Both the position numbers and the translations under genes were made by a program. The notes below the pieces were generated by a model that was given only the letters and a program-made list of their open reading frames with translations, was not told the DNA's origin and made no database searches. A DNA stretch of 64,000 bases, taken from NCBI RefSeq assembly GCF_024347355.1, contig NZ_AP025465.1, positions 3,162,001-3,226,000 on the forward strand, read 5' to 3'. Of this stretch, positions 8,554-18,081 are shown one piece after another. Origin of the DNA: Vibrio chagasii. GTDB taxonomy: Bacteria; Pseudomonadota; Gammaproteobacteria; Enterobacterales; Vibrionaceae. How positions within the stretch are numbered: the first letter of the stretch is position 1; the number at the start of each line of letters is the position of its first letter.

Positions 8554-9042
8554 ATGAACCCGATCACTGAGCACGGTTGCTTGTATTCAGCTGAAGATAA
8601 AACACTGACTGCAGCATGCAAACGCTTACTACAACAACAAAGCTTCTCAACCCAAAACCAGCTGCGCGAAAAGCTGGTCGAGATCGGCTATACCGGTATT
8701 AGCCAATCGACGGTATCTCGTATTTTGTCACAGCTCGGCGTAGTCAAAATCCAAAATGCCTGTGGTAAAAAAGTCTACTGTATTACGGTTGAAAGCGCGC
8801 CTGTACGTGTCGATGCCTCCATCTCTTCGCAAATCGAATTAATCACTCATAACCAAGCAATGGTGATAGTTAAAACCCACCCAGGTTGTGCGCAGTTAGT
8901 CGCAAGGTTAGTGGATATCGACCCACATACTGAGATTATCGGTACCGTTGGCGGCAACGACACCGTGTTAATTATTCCAAAAGACACAACCAATATCGAT
9001 GCTTGTGAGCAAGTGGTAAAAGCACGCTTAGGTGTCGCTTAA
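8554..9042 (+). CDS. ArgR/AhrC family regulator, paralogue of the arginine repressor
   Basis: The predicted protein has 162 residues. The N-terminal winged helix contains the recognition segment SQSTVSR (50-56). The C-terminal hexamerisation and arginine-binding domain has HPGCAQLVARLVD (109-121) and GGNDTVLI (133-140). It is clearly an ArgR, but it is not the expected Vibrio housekeeping ArgR, which normally lies beside mdh; Asn135 replaces the first of two conserved effector-site Asp residues. The frame is open upstream to 8494, but the ATG at 8554 has TAAGGAG at 7 bp. Location beside arc and pyrBI suggests control of arginine catabolism; the target is inferred. Confidence 0.9.
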   Translation: MNPITEHGCLYSAEDKTLTAACKRLLQQQSFSTQNQLREKLVEIGYTGISQSTVSRILSQLGVVKIQNACGKKVYCITVESAPVRVDASISSQIELITHNQAMVIVKTHPGCAQLVARLVDIDPHTEIIGTVGGNDTVLIIPKDTTNIDACEQVVKARLGVA

Positions 9043-9216
9043 ATGGATTACTGGCAAGGGCTCCCTATGCCTGCTGCAAGGCTGACCTTATCTCGATTAC
9101 CTAAGAAAGTGGATTTCCCGCCCTAAGGGATATTTGCTAGCCAATGAAACTAATAGCAAACTATTACGGTCTGATTGAGTTAAGATACCCATAACTCCAT
9201 TAAATGACTAAATAGT

Positions 9217-11046
9217 ATGCGACGACTTGCCACATTACTTTTTGTTTGTATTTCCCTGTTCACCCAGCCTGCGTGGGCGCTTTTTGGAAATGACAACGCC
9301 GAGCCAAGCTTCGGAGGCAATAACAACGGTTTTGTTCCTGTAGACCAAGCTTTCCCTTTCAATTACTACCAGCAAGATGGCAAGGTGCTTCTCGACTGGC
9401 AGGTAAAAGAAGGCTACTACCTCTATCAACATAGCCTCTCTTTTAGCGGCCAAAATCTCGCTATCGGTAATGTTGAGTTAGAAGATGGTAAGCCACACCA
9501 AGATGAGTTCTTTGGTGAGGTGAGTGTTTATACTCAGCCGCTATTCGTACAAGTTCCCCTACAAAGTTACCAAGATGGCTCGCAGCTGATCGTTAAGTAT
9601 CAAGGCTGTGCCGAGGCTGGCTTCTGCTACCCTCCAGAAACTCGCGTCATCGACATTGCACCGTTTGAAGCGACGGACTCAAGCGACACTGCAGCTAAAA
9701 CTACCAGTAACCAAGCGAACACTTCACCACAAGTTGCTTCTCCAAAAGCAGAGGTGGCAAATAACACAACACCACAATCAAACGCACCCGTTTCAAAGGA
9801 AGCGAGCCTAGCCGATAAACTCGGTGACAGTTGGTGGACCCCATTACTGTTCTTAGCGCTCGGTGTTGGCTTAGCCTTCACACCGTGTGTTCTGCCTATG
9901 TATCCAATCCTAACGGGCATCGTGTTGGGTGGTGGCAAACTCAGCCAAGGTCGCGCGCTGATGTTGTCCTTCATCTACGTGCAAGGCATGGCGCTAACTT
10001 ACACCCTACTGGGTTTGGTGGTTGCCTCTGCGGGTATGCAATTCCAAGCTGCGATGCAACATCCTTATGTGCTGATTGCGTTGAGCGTTCTATTCGTAGC
10101 ATTAGCGATGTCGATGTTCGGCGTATATAACCTACAACTGCCGAGCAGTGTCCAAACTTGGCTGAATAACCAAAGCAACAAGCAGCAAGGTGGCAATACC
10201 TTGGGCGTGTTCGCGATGGGTGCTATCTCTGGCTTGGTATGTTCACCTTGTACTACGGCACCACTCTCGGGTGCGCTGCTGTATGTTGCTCAAAGTGGCG
10301 ACCTATTTACCGGTGCGATTGCTCTGTATGCATTAGCTATGGGTATGGGCATTCCGCTAATCTTGGTTGCGGTATTTGGCAATAAGCTACTGCCAAAAGC
10401 AGGCAGCTGGATGGATAAAGTGAAGGTCGTATTCGGCTTTATCTTGTTGGCAGCACCAATCTTCCTACTAGAACGCATCATCCCAGAACTATGGGCAACG
10501 GTGCTTTGGTCTGCCCTTGGCTTCATCGCCTTCGGTTGGTTGTATCACAGCAAGAACGCACTGCCATTTGGTGGTTGGAAGCAGAGCGCTGTGGGCATCA
10601 TCGCAATGCTTGGTCTGTTTGCTTCTGCTCAACCTGCACTAAATTACTGGTTTGCAGAAAAGAGCGTTGTAGTGGAACAACAGATCCAGTTTGCTCGAAT
10701 TAACACCGTTGAAGAGCTTGAAATCCAGCTCATCGAAGCGAAGAAACTAGGCAAGCCAGTGATGCTCGACTTCTACGCCGATTGGTGTGTGGCGTGTAAA
10801 GAGTTTGAGAAGTACACCTTCCATCAAGCAGACGTCGAGAACAAACTGTCTGACTTCGTGTTACTTCAAGCAGACGTGACGCGAAACATGCCTCAAAACA
10901 TTGAATTGCTGAAGCAACTGCAAGTACTTGGCTTACCAACCATTGAGTTCTGGGATAGCGAGGGTAACCATGTTCCAAATGCTCGTGTGACTGGTTTTAT
11001 GCCTGCCGATGTATTCCTAAAACACATGCAAGACCACCAGCTATAA
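9217..11046 (+). CDS. dsbD: Thiol:disulfide interchange protein DsbD
   Basis: This inner-membrane protein carries electrons from cytoplasmic thioredoxin to periplasmic DsbC, DsbG and cytochrome c maturation. The 609 residues show a signal peptide (1-21, cleavage after AWA), an N-terminal immunoglobulin-like domain with redox Cys131 and Cys137, a poly-Thr/Ala linker (155-200), a membrane domain (about 205-470) with Cys224 (FTPCVLPM) and Cys343 ([11 protein letters not shown]), and a C-terminal thioredoxin domain with WCVAC (521-525). All three cysteine pairs are present. It is monocistronic with a terminator downstream. Confidence 0.97.
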   Translation: MRRLATLLFVCISLFTQPAWALFGNDNAEPSFGGNNNGFVPVDQAFPFNYYQQDGKVLLDWQVKEGYYLYQHSLSFSGQNLAIGNVELEDGKPHQDEFFGEVSVYTQPLFVQVPLQSYQDGSQLIVKYQGCAEAGFCYPPETRVIDIAPFEATDSSDTAAKTTSNQANTSPQVASPKAEVANNTTPQSNAPVSKEASLADKLGDSWWTPLLFLALGVGLAFTPCVLPMYPILTGIVLGGGKLSQGRALMLSFIYVQGMALTYTLLGLVVASAGMQFQAAMQHPYVLIALSVLFVALAMSMFGVYNLQLPSSVQTWLNNQSNKQQGGNTLGVFAMGAISGLVCSPCTTAPLSGALLYVAQSGDLFTGAIALYALAMGMGIPLILVAVFGNKLLPKAGSWMDKVKVVFGFILLAAPIFLLERIIPELWATVLWSALGFIAFGWLYHSKNALPFGGWKQSAVGIIAMLGLFASAQPALNYWFAEKSVVVEQQIQFARINTVEELEIQLIEAKKLGKPVMLDFYADWCVACKEFEKYTFHQADVENKLSDFVLLQADVTRNMPQNIELLKQLQVLGLPTIEFWDSEGNHVPNARVTGFMPADVFLKHMQDHQL

Positions 11047-11077
11047 CGGCAACATTGGTCGGAATGTAACACCAAAC

Positions 11078-11122
11078 AAAGCCGCACCGCCCCTCATAAC
11101 GAGATGGCAGTGCGGCTTTTTT
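11078..11122 (+). terminator. Terminator of dsbD
   Basis: AAAGCCGCAC (11078-11087) pairs with GTGCGGCTTT (11110-11119), ending in a T6 run. Confidence 0.88.
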
Positions 11123-11247
11123 GTGATTATAGGAAACACTTTCCAAGAACAGGGATAAAAGTCGATATGGTTCAGACTTTTAATGCATAGATATTGTCCA
11201 CATACTCAATCAGGATGATAATAAATATTAACTAAATTGTTAAAAGT

Positions 11248-11886
11248 ATGGACGTCATGGACTCGACCTACACCATCATCATTGCAGATGACCACCCTCT
11301 CTTCCGCAACGCCCTATTTCAGTCGGTTCATATGGCGATCAGCGGTGCGAACCTACTTGAGGCCGACTCTCTCGACGCGTTACTGACTCTGCTTAAAAAA
11401 GAAGATGAACCCGACCTGCTGCTGCTCGACCTAAAAATGCCGGGAGCCAATGGAATGTCTGGTCTGATTCAACTTCGTGCGGAATACCCAGATCTACCGA
11501 TTGTCGTGATCTCAGCGAGTGAAGACGCTAGCGTTGTCACTCAAGTGAAAAGCCATGGTGCGTTTGGCTTTATTCCAAAGTCGAGTGACATGCGTGAATT
11601 GGTGAGTGCACTCAATCAAGTGCTGAATGGCGACCCCTTCTTCCCTGAAGGGCTGATTACCAACAATACTGCCTGTAGCGACCTTGCGGAAAAAATTGCC
11701 ACACTGACGCCTCAGCAATACAAGGTATTAGGGATGCTTTCTGACGGCCTGCTGAACAAGCAAATCGCCTATGAATTGAATGTTTCGGAAGCGACCATCA
11801 AAGCGCATATGACAGCCATCTTCCGTAAACTGGATGTGAAAAACCGAACTCAAGCAGTTATCTTGCTACAAGAAGTCCATAACTAG
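11248..11886 (+). CDS. crbR: LuxR/NarL-type response regulator of the acetate switch
   Basis: The 212 residues comprise a receiver domain with acidic pocket DD (14-15), phospho-acceptor Asp61 ([10 protein letters not shown]) and Lys111, then a LuxR-type helix-turn-helix (about 148-208, [20 protein letters not shown]). The call as CrbR rests on the dsbD-crbR-nhaP2-actP order of V. cholerae and on crbS in the same window; there CrbRS activates acs. A second in-frame ATG lies three codons in (11257); neither start has a strong ribosome binding site. The stop overlaps the convergent nhaP2 stop by three bases. Confidence 0.85.
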   Translation: MDVMDSTYTIIIADDHPLFRNALFQSVHMAISGANLLEADSLDALLTLLKKEDEPDLLLLDLKMPGANGMSGLIQLRAEYPDLPIVVISASEDASVVTQVKSHGAFGFIPKSSDMRELVSALNQVLNGDPFFPEGLITNNTACSDLAEKIATLTPQQYKVLGMLSDGLLNKQIAYELNVSEATIKAHMTAIFRKLDVKNRTQAVILLQEVHN

Positions 11887-13634
11887 GCTTCACTCATATC
11901 CTCTTCTAAAGTCGTCTTAGGCAAACACAAACCCAGCTTGACGACTTTATGATCCTCTATCTCTGCAACCACCCAATTGATGTCATGCCACTCGAAGCTA
12001 TCGCCCAATACTGGGTGCGCGCCAAGCTCGCGATCAGCCAATTGTTTTAACGTCATGTCGCGCTCTTCTTCCGAGCCAAGCTCAATGCCATAGCAGTCAC
12101 TCACCGCAGCAATCGACAAGCCAACCTCAAGGAAGAAATCACCAAAGAATCGCGCAGCCTCTTCAGCCTCAGGCGCTTCACTGAACAACTCACTTAAGCT
12201 ATCTAAGTCTTTGTCTTGACCAAGCACACAAAGAATATCGTTCGCTTCCAATACTGTACTGCCCGATGGATGAAGCAAGGCGTCCTGTCGAAACAGTGCG
12301 GTAATACGTGTTCCTTCCGGCATCGATAAGCGCTTAAGCGGCTCACCGACACACCACTTCTCTTCTTTCAACTTGTAGACAAACATCTCCCACTCACTGG
12401 TCGGGTAGATCTCGATACCAGTGCGTGAAACAGGTGTCGGCGTTGGAGGCAGCGTCACTTGAGCCAATCTCGCGACTTTCATTAAGCTGCCGCCTTGAAC
12501 AATCAGCGACACCATAACCACGAAGAAGGCGATATTGAAATACAGCTGAGCATTAGGCAGGCCAGCCATCATCGGGAACACCGCCAAAATGATCGGCACC
12601 GCGCCACGTAACCCAACCCAAGAAACAAACCAACGCTCCTTGGTGGTAAAACGTCGAAATGGTAGCAAACCTAACCAAACCGACAGCGGACGAGCAAACA
12701 AAATCATACCGAAAGCCAATGCTAGCGCAGGCAGAGCAATGTCCATCAGTGTCGATGGTGTGACCAATAAACCCAACACCAAGAACATCACGATTTGGCT
12801 TAACCACGTCATGCCATCAAGGACATTGAGAATCGAGTGTCGAGAGCGTGTTGGACGATTACCAATAAACAAGCCCACAAGGTAAATAGACAAGATACCA
12901 CTGCCGCCAAGCATGTTAGAGAAAGCAAACAGAGCCACACCGCCGCTCAGTACCAGAATCGAGTAAAGACCATCAGCCAACTGTATTCGGTTGATTAGAC
13001 TCCACAGAACCCAACCGCCACCAAGACCAATAAGGGTACCAACACCAAATTGCATCGCGAAGCTTTTCAGCAGGAAGTTCATCCCCATCTCGACATCTGG
13101 GGTGCCAAGTAGTGCGATTAAGGTCACCGTTAGGAAGACCGCCATTGGGTCGTTGGTACCGGACTCTATCTCTAAGGTTGACCCAACACGCTCGTTGAGG
13201 CTCTGTCCTTTGAGCAGAGAAAATACCGCCGCAGCATCAGTCGAGCCCACAATCGCGCCCACTAGAATGCCTTGCATCAGTGATAAGTCGAATAGCCAAG
13301 CCGCCATTAAGCCGGTGAGAGTCGCAGTACAAGCTACACCTATCGTGGCTAACGACAGCGAAGGCCAAAACGCGACCTTAAAACTCGCCACCTTAGTGCG
13401 CATACCACCATCAAGCAGTATCACGGCAAGCGCGAGGTTACTCACCAAGTAAGTTAATGAATAGTCGTCAAAATTGATGCCGCCGGGGCCATCTTCGCCC
13501 GCCAACATACCAACAAACAAAAAGATCAAAAGAATCGGAACGCCCAATCGTGAGGACACTTGTGAGAAAAGCACACTGATGGCGATAAGCACGGCACCAG
13601 TTAAAAATAAGTGATTAATAGTTATTGCGTCCAA
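11883..13634 (-). CDS. nhaP2: K+/H+ antiporter, CPA1 family
   Basis: The 583-residue protein has an N-terminal Na+/H+ exchanger domain of about 12 helices (1-390), with LLDGGMRT near residue 75 and [12 protein letters not shown] near 130, followed by a cytoplasmic TrkA-C-like domain (about 400-490) and an acidic C-terminal domain. This matches NhaP2/CvrA, which exports K+ at acid pH in V. cholerae. The start is a TTG at 13634, six bases behind GGGGGA; no ATG lies near it, and the resulting N-terminus ([10 protein letters not shown]) fits the family. It is convergent with crbR. Confidence 0.92.
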   Translation of the reverse strand: MDAITINHLFLTGAVLIAISVLFSQVSSRLGVPILLIFLFVGMLAGEDGPGGINFDDYSLTYLVSNLALAVILLDGGMRTKVASFKVAFWPSLSLATIGVACTATLTGLMAAWLFDLSLMQGILVGAIVGSTDAAAVFSLLKGQSLNERVGSTLEIESGTNDPMAVFLTVTLIALLGTPDVEMGMNFLLKSFAMQFGVGTLIGLGGGWVLWSLINRIQLADGLYSILVLSGGVALFAFSNMLGGSGILSIYLVGLFIGNRPTRSRHSILNVLDGMTWLSQIVMFLVLGLLVTPSTLMDIALPALALAFGMILFARPLSVWLGLLPFRRFTTKERWFVSWVGLRGAVPIILAVFPMMAGLPNAQLYFNIAFFVVMVSLIVQGGSLMKVARLAQVTLPPTPTPVSRTGIEIYPTSEWEMFVYKLKEEKWCVGEPLKRLSMPEGTRITALFRQDALLHPSGSTVLEANDILCVLGQDKDLDSLSELFSEAPEAEEAARFFGDFFLEVGLSIAAVSDCYGIELGSEEERDMTLKQLADRELGAHPVLGDSFEWHDINWVVAEIEDHKVVKLGLCLPKTTLEEDMSEA

Positions 13635-14035
13635 TTCGTTCCCCCAAAGAATAAAACTCGTGATTAAAGCATGTCGAATTTCTGCTATTAAGCAAGAAAA
13701 GGGCTCTAAAAGCAGCGTAATTACTATAACAAACTTATATTTCCCTTCGTGTCATATGCAGGACTAAATAATGATTCTCTGTCATTTAGTTGTTAAATTT
13801 TATTACTCCCTCACTAATTCATCCCTTTTTGTTAGACCTTTGGCCAATTTAACAACCTTGTAACATCACATTTTTATATGGTTTTGTCTCCTAACTCCCA
13901 TATTTCAGTGGATTAGGGCTAATACCGTCCCGACTAAAGTTGCACAGATCCCTTGACTTATCCTTGCTACATTTCAAATCGTAACATTACGTTAACACAA
14001 CGACATTCTACGGAAACGGAATAAAGGAGAAGGCA
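13635..14035. other. Divergent promoter region between nhaP2 and the actP operon
   Basis: These 401 bp contain no gene. The region must contain promoters for both directions. AAAGGAGAAGG just before 14036 is the DUF485 ribosome binding site. TTGACT occurs at about 13952, but no good -10 follows at the right distance, consistent with an activator-dependent promoter. No CRP or CrbR site could be recognised with confidence. Confidence 0.5.
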
Positions 14036-14302
14036 ATGGCGTTCGAATCTACGGAACATGCTCAAGCCTACTGGAAGGAAAACTTGGGAATTATGGGAAC
14101 ACTGCTCGCGATCTGGTTCGCAGTGTCTTACGGCGCAGGCATCTTATTTGTTGATGCCCTCAACACCATTCAGTTTGGCGGGTTTAAGCTCGGCTTTTGG
14201 TTCGCTCAACAAGGTTCGATATACACCTTCGTGGCGCTGATATTCATTTACGTTGTCCGCATGAATGCGCTCGACAAAAAATACAACGTACAGGAAGACT
14301 AG
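14036..14302 (+). CDS. DUF485 membrane protein, partner of ActP
   Basis: The protein has 88 residues with two hydrophobic segments (about 20-40 and 58-78) and a charged C-terminus. It is a DUF485 protein, the YjcH type of E. coli, which is nearly always encoded directly upstream of the acetate symporter actP and is thought to be a small accessory subunit. The ribosome binding site is AAAGGAG, and actP starts 10 bp after its stop. Confidence 0.92.
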   Translation: MAFESTEHAQAYWKENLGIMGTLLAIWFAVSYGAGILFVDALNTIQFGGFKLGFWFAQQGSIYTFVALIFIYVVRMNALDKKYNVQED

Positions 14303-14312
14303 AGGCTAGAAC

Positions 14313-16016
14313 ATGGATATTCAAACTTGGACGTTTATTCTCGTCGGTATCACTTTCGCACTGTATATCGGCATCGCAATCTGGGCTCGCGCAGGGTCTA
14401 CGAGTGAATTCTACGTTGCGGGCGGTGGTGTACACCCAGTAGCAAACGGTATGGCGACAGCCGCTGACTGGATGTCGGCAGCGTCATTCATCTCAATGGC
14501 AGGTATCATCTCATTCGTTGGTTACGACGGTGCGGTTTACCTAATGGGCTGGACAGGTGGTTATGTACTACTTGCGCTATGTTTAGCACCTTACCTACGT
14601 AAGTTCGGTCAGTTTACGGTTCCTGATTTTATCGGCGAACGTTACTACTCGAAAACAGCACGTATGGTAGCGGTATTCTGTGCAATCTTCGTATCATTCA
14701 CATACGTTGCAGGTCAAATGCGTGGTGTGGGCGTAGTATTCTCTCGTTTCCTAGAGGTCGACATTAACCTAGGTATCATCATTGGTATGGGTATTGTGTT
14801 CTTCTACGCAGTACTTGGTGGCATGAAAGGCATCACTTATACGCAGGTAGCTCAATTCTGTGTCCTCATTTTCGCCTTCCTTGTTCCAGCAATCTTCACG
14901 TCAATCATGATGACAGGTAACCCGCTTCCACAAGTTGGTATGGGTTCAACGATTTCAGGCACAGACGTTTACCTACTCGATAAACTGGATGGACTGACTG
15001 AAGAGCTCGGATTTACCGCCTATACCGAAGGTAACAAGAGCATGGTGGATGTATTCTTCATCTGTGCAGCTCTAATGGTGGGTACTGCAGGTCTTCCACA
15101 CGTAATCATCCGTTTCTTCACAGTACCGAAAGTACGTGATGCTCGTATCTCAGCAGGTTGGGCACTACTGTTCATCTCATTGCTATACACAACAGCACCA
15201 GGCGTTGCAGCATTCGCTCGTGTAAACATGATTGAAACGATTAACGGCCCAGACATGCAAGGTGTCGCAGCAGCAGACGCACCTAGCTGGTACAAAAACT
15301 GGGAAAGCACTGGTCTAGTAGGTTGGGAAGATAAGAACGGCGATGACAAAATGTTCTACTCGGGCGATGAGCGCAACGAGATGAAGATTAACCGTGACAT
15401 CATCGTACTGGCTTCTCCAGAACTAGCAAAACTACCAAACTGGGTTGTTGCGCTACTGGCAGCCGGTGGCCTAGCAGCCGCACTATCAACAGCCGCTGGT
15501 CTACTATTGGTTATCTCAACATCGATTTCACATGACTTGTTGAAGAAAGGCTTCAGACCAAACATGACCGACAAGCAGGAGCTACTAGCCGCTCGTTTGG
15601 CAGCAATGGTCGCGATTATCGGTGCAGGTTACTTGGGTATTAACCCACCAGGCTTCGTAGCTCAGGTGGTAGCGTTTGCCTTCGGCTTAGCCGCAGCATC
15701 CTTCTTCCCAGCAATTATCCTAGGTATCTTCTACAAGAAGATGAACAAGGAAGGTGCGATTGCAGGTATGTTGACAGGTATTGCCTTCACAGCAAGCTAC
15801 ATCATCTACTTCAAGTTCATTAACCCAGCAGCAAGCACACCTGAAAACTGGTGGTTTGGTATCAGCCCAGAAGGCATCGGTACACTAGGTATGTGTCTAA
15901 ACTTCGTAGTTTCAATTGCGGTAAACAAAGTGACTGCTGAAGTACCACAAGACGTACAAGAGATGGTTGAAAACATCCGTTACCCTAAGGGTGCTGGTGA
16001 AGCTCACGACCACTAA
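14313..16016 (+). CDS. actP: Cation/acetate symporter ActP
   Basis: This sodium:solute symporter family protein (567 residues, about 13-14 helices) takes up acetate and related short acids. Family features are the early GGGVHPVANGMATAADWMSA (36-55) and a late segment LAAGGLAAALSTAAGLLLVI (about 383-402). An additional soluble loop (about 310-355, rich in Asp/Glu/Lys) is typical of ActP. It is co-transcribed with the DUF485 gene. It supplies substrate for Acs at 25753; both belong to the regulon expected for CrbRS. Confidence 0.96.
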   Translation: MDIQTWTFILVGITFALYIGIAIWARAGSTSEFYVAGGGVHPVANGMATAADWMSAASFISMAGIISFVGYDGAVYLMGWTGGYVLLALCLAPYLRKFGQFTVPDFIGERYYSKTARMVAVFCAIFVSFTYVAGQMRGVGVVFSRFLEVDINLGIIIGMGIVFFYAVLGGMKGITYTQVAQFCVLIFAFLVPAIFTSIMMTGNPLPQVGMGSTISGTDVYLLDKLDGLTEELGFTAYTEGNKSMVDVFFICAALMVGTAGLPHVIIRFFTVPKVRDARISAGWALLFISLLYTTAPGVAAFARVNMIETINGPDMQGVAAADAPSWYKNWESTGLVGWEDKNGDDKMFYSGDERNEMKINRDIIVLASPELAKLPNWVVALLAAGGLAAALSTAAGLLLVISTSISHDLLKKGFRPNMTDKQELLAARLAAMVAIIGAGYLGINPPGFVAQVVAFAFGLAAASFFPAIILGIFYKKMNKEGAIAGMLTGIAFTASYIIYFKFINPAASTPENWWFGISPEGIGTLGMCLNFVVSIAVNKVTAEVPQDVQEMVENIRYPKGAGEAHDH

Positions 16017-16092
16017 GCATGACCACGAAACAAAGATGTTTAGCAAAAATGAATCAGTACTTACATTGTAGGGATTAGGTACTGAATCTCAG

Positions 16093-16122
16093 AAAGCCGA
16101 TACGTTATGTATCGGCTTTTTT
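16093..16122 (+). terminator. Terminator of the actP operon
   Basis: AAAGCCGATAC and GTATCGGCTTT flank GTTAT, followed by a T run. Confidence 0.92.
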
Positions 16123-16175
16123 CTTTTGCCTACCGTTTTATAAAAACAGAAACAAAGGGTTGTTTTTAAAATATT

Positions 16176-16198
16176 ATTTGATAATAATTATCATTAAC
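16176..16198. promoter_or_regulatory. Fur box upstream of the fumC operon
   Basis: GATAATAATTATCATTA closely matches the 19-bp Fur consensus GATAATGATAATCATTATC. It lies 14-36 bp before the first gene, so Fur-Fe2+ would block transcription or initiation when iron is plentiful. Confidence 0.8.
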
Positions 16199-16211
16199 AT
16201 CCAGTAAAGAG

Positions 16212-16604
16212 ATGAAAATGATGATGAAAGAGCAGCAGGTTCTCTATTCGAGGTTCTACAAAGCGCAGGATCGCTTTACTTCCTCAGAGCAAGTTCACGG
16301 TCACGAGCCGTTTGTCATTCGAGACTACATCGAGTGTGCACAAACGCTTGCCGCATACTATGAAAAACACGCCGCACAAGAAAACATCTTGCTATGCGAG
16401 CTGTACCTGCGCCAAGTTTTCTTCCATCTGATTGAAGCGATTGAGTCTCCTGAGCGCAGTTTTACCTTTCGTCATATCTGCCTAGACTCAATTCACTCAC
16501 CACTATTTTATCTAAAACGCCACTACTGCCAGCAACCACATGGCCAAGCGCGTTTTTTGAATCTCAGCCAGACACTACAACAAGTCCAAGCCCCACTTGG
16601 CTAA
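16212..16604 (+). CDS. Small FagA-like protein upstream of fumC
   Basis: The predicted soluble protein has 130 residues and is rich in His, Gln and aromatic residues, with no signal peptide or recognised domain. It lies between a Fur box and fumC with 12 bp to fumC. In Pseudomonas the Fur-controlled operon fagA-fumC-orfX-sodA begins with a small protein of unknown function in the same position; the resemblance here is positional, and homology is not proven. Start codons at 16212 and 16218 or 16221 (MKMMMK) are all possible. AAAGAG lies just upstream. Codon use looks native. Confidence 0.7.
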   Translation: MKMMMKEQQVLYSRFYKAQDRFTSSEQVHGHEPFVIRDYIECAQTLAAYYEKHAAQENILLCELYLRQVFFHLIEAIESPERSFTFRHICLDSIHSPLFYLKRHYCQQPHGQARFLNLSQTLQQVQAPLG

Positions 16605-16616
16605 CAAGGATAAAAG

Positions 16617-18002
16617 ATGACCCTACAATATCGAATTGAAAAAGACAGCATGGGGGAAGTAAAAGTCCCAGCTGATGCACTCTACCAAGCACAAACTCAA
16701 CGTGCCGCAGATAACTTCGCGTTTAGCTCCCACAAAATGCCCACCAGCTTTATCCAAGCACTGGCGTTAATCAAACAAGCTGCTGCTGACACCAATGCTC
16801 AATTAGGTTTATTGGAAGGCGATATTGCCAATGCGATCGCCGATGCGAGCCAAGAGATCATTGATGGCAAACATCTCGATCAATTCCCGATCGATGTCTA
16901 CCAAACCGGCTCTGGTACTAGCTCTAACATGAACGCCAACGAAGTGATTGCAACACTCGCTTCCAGAAGTTTGCAAGGCGACGTGAACCCGAACGATCAC
17001 GTCAATATGGGCCAAAGCAGTAACGATGTGGTGCCAACCGCGATCCAAGTCAGTGTCGCACTCACTGCGGAAAACAAGCTGCTACCAGCACTAAGTCACT
17101 TGTCTGAAGCACTGAGCGTTAAACAGCAAGAGCTTGCTGAGGTCGTGAAAACCGGCCGTACTCACCTAATGGATGCGATGCCGATTACCTTTGCTCAAGA
17201 GTTGGGTGGCTGGAAGTTCCAGATTGAACACGCTAAACAAGCGATTGAAAGCACCCTGCCTGCTATTAAAGCGCTTGCTCAAGGTGGAACGGCGGTTGGC
17301 ACAGGCATCAATGCTGATCCCCGCTTTGCCGATAAGTTTGCAAGTAACCTGTCGCAGTCGACAAAGATCAGCTTTAACTCGAGTGAAAACTTCTTTTTTA
17401 ACCTCAGCAGTCAAGACGCGATCGTTGCCTTTTCGGGTCAGCTCAAAACTGCAGCAGTTGCGATCATGAAGATCGCAAACGATCTTCGCTGGATGAACTC
17501 TGGCCCATTAGCTGGCTTAGGAGAAATTGAATTGCAGGCGCTACAGCCAGGCTCATCGATCATGCCGGGCAAAGTGAACCCTGTAATACCAGAAGCCGCA
17601 GCAATGGCCGCTGCGCAGGTGATTGGTAACGACACCACCATTACAGTAGCTGGCCAGTCTGGCAACTTCCAACTGAATGTGATGCTGCCAGTGATTGCTC
17701 ATAACGTATTAGAAAGTATCGAGCTTTTAGCTAACAGCTCTGTTGCGCTGGCAGATAGAGCAATTGCGACTTTCACTGTACGCCAAGACAATCTTGATTT
17801 AGCGCTTTCAAAGAATCCAATTTTGGTGACTGCACTTAATCCTGTGATTGGTTACCTAAAGGCAGCAGATATTGCCAAGAAAGCTTACAAAGAGGGTTTA
17901 CCTATCCTTGATGTTGCAGAAAGAGAAACCGATCTTAGCCGAGAAGAACTCAGCAAGCTGCTTGACCCAACTGCTCTCACTCAAGGTGGTATCGCAGGTT
18001 AA
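16617..18002 (+). CDS. fumC: Class II fumarate hydratase
   Basis: This enzyme interconverts fumarate and malate in the TCA cycle without an iron-sulfur cluster. The 461 residues show TGSGTSSNMNANEV (97-110), GRTHLMDAMP (180-189) and the lyase signature GSSIMPGKVNP (312-322). Placement behind a Fur box makes functional sense: the iron-free fumarase replaces Fe-S fumarases when iron is short or oxidants are present. It is the second gene of the Fur operon. Confidence 0.97.
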   Translation: MTLQYRIEKDSMGEVKVPADALYQAQTQRAADNFAFSSHKMPTSFIQALALIKQAAADTNAQLGLLEGDIANAIADASQEIIDGKHLDQFPIDVYQTGSGTSSNMNANEVIATLASRSLQGDVNPNDHVNMGQSSNDVVPTAIQVSVALTAENKLLPALSHLSEALSVKQQELAEVVKTGRTHLMDAMPITFAQELGGWKFQIEHAKQAIESTLPAIKALAQGGTAVGTGINADPRFADKFASNLSQSTKISFNSSENFFFNLSSQDAIVAFSGQLKTAAVAIMKIANDLRWMNSGPLAGLGEIELQALQPGSSIMPGKVNPVIPEAAAMAAAQVIGNDTTITVAGQSGNFQLNVMLPVIAHNVLESIELLANSSVALADRAIATFTVRQDNLDLALSKNPILVTALNPVIGYLKAADIAKKAYKEGLPILDVAERETDLSREELSKLLDPTALTQGGIAG

Positions 18003-18035
18003 AACCAGTAACTCATAACAAGTCTACCGGATCGA

Positions 18036-18061
18036 AAAAGGCCTCATCAGAGGCCTTATTA
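18036..18061. terminator. Bidirectional terminator between fumC and crbS
   Basis: AAGGCCTC and GAGGCCTT flank ATCA. The A5 run on the left becomes U5 on the minus strand, so it terminates crbS best and can also stop fumC. Confidence 0.85.
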
Positions 18062-18081
18062 GGATCTAATAATGACTTAAA

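Noticed and set aside
9627..9974. 115-codon minus-strand ORF within dsbD
   Set aside because: It is a shadow of the dsbD frame with low-complexity Ser/Val/Ala content; the sense gene is unmistakable.
12991..13452. 153-codon plus-strand ORF opposite nhaP2
   Set aside because: It is antisense to a clearly conserved antiporter gene and has Pro/Arg/Ser-rich shadow composition.
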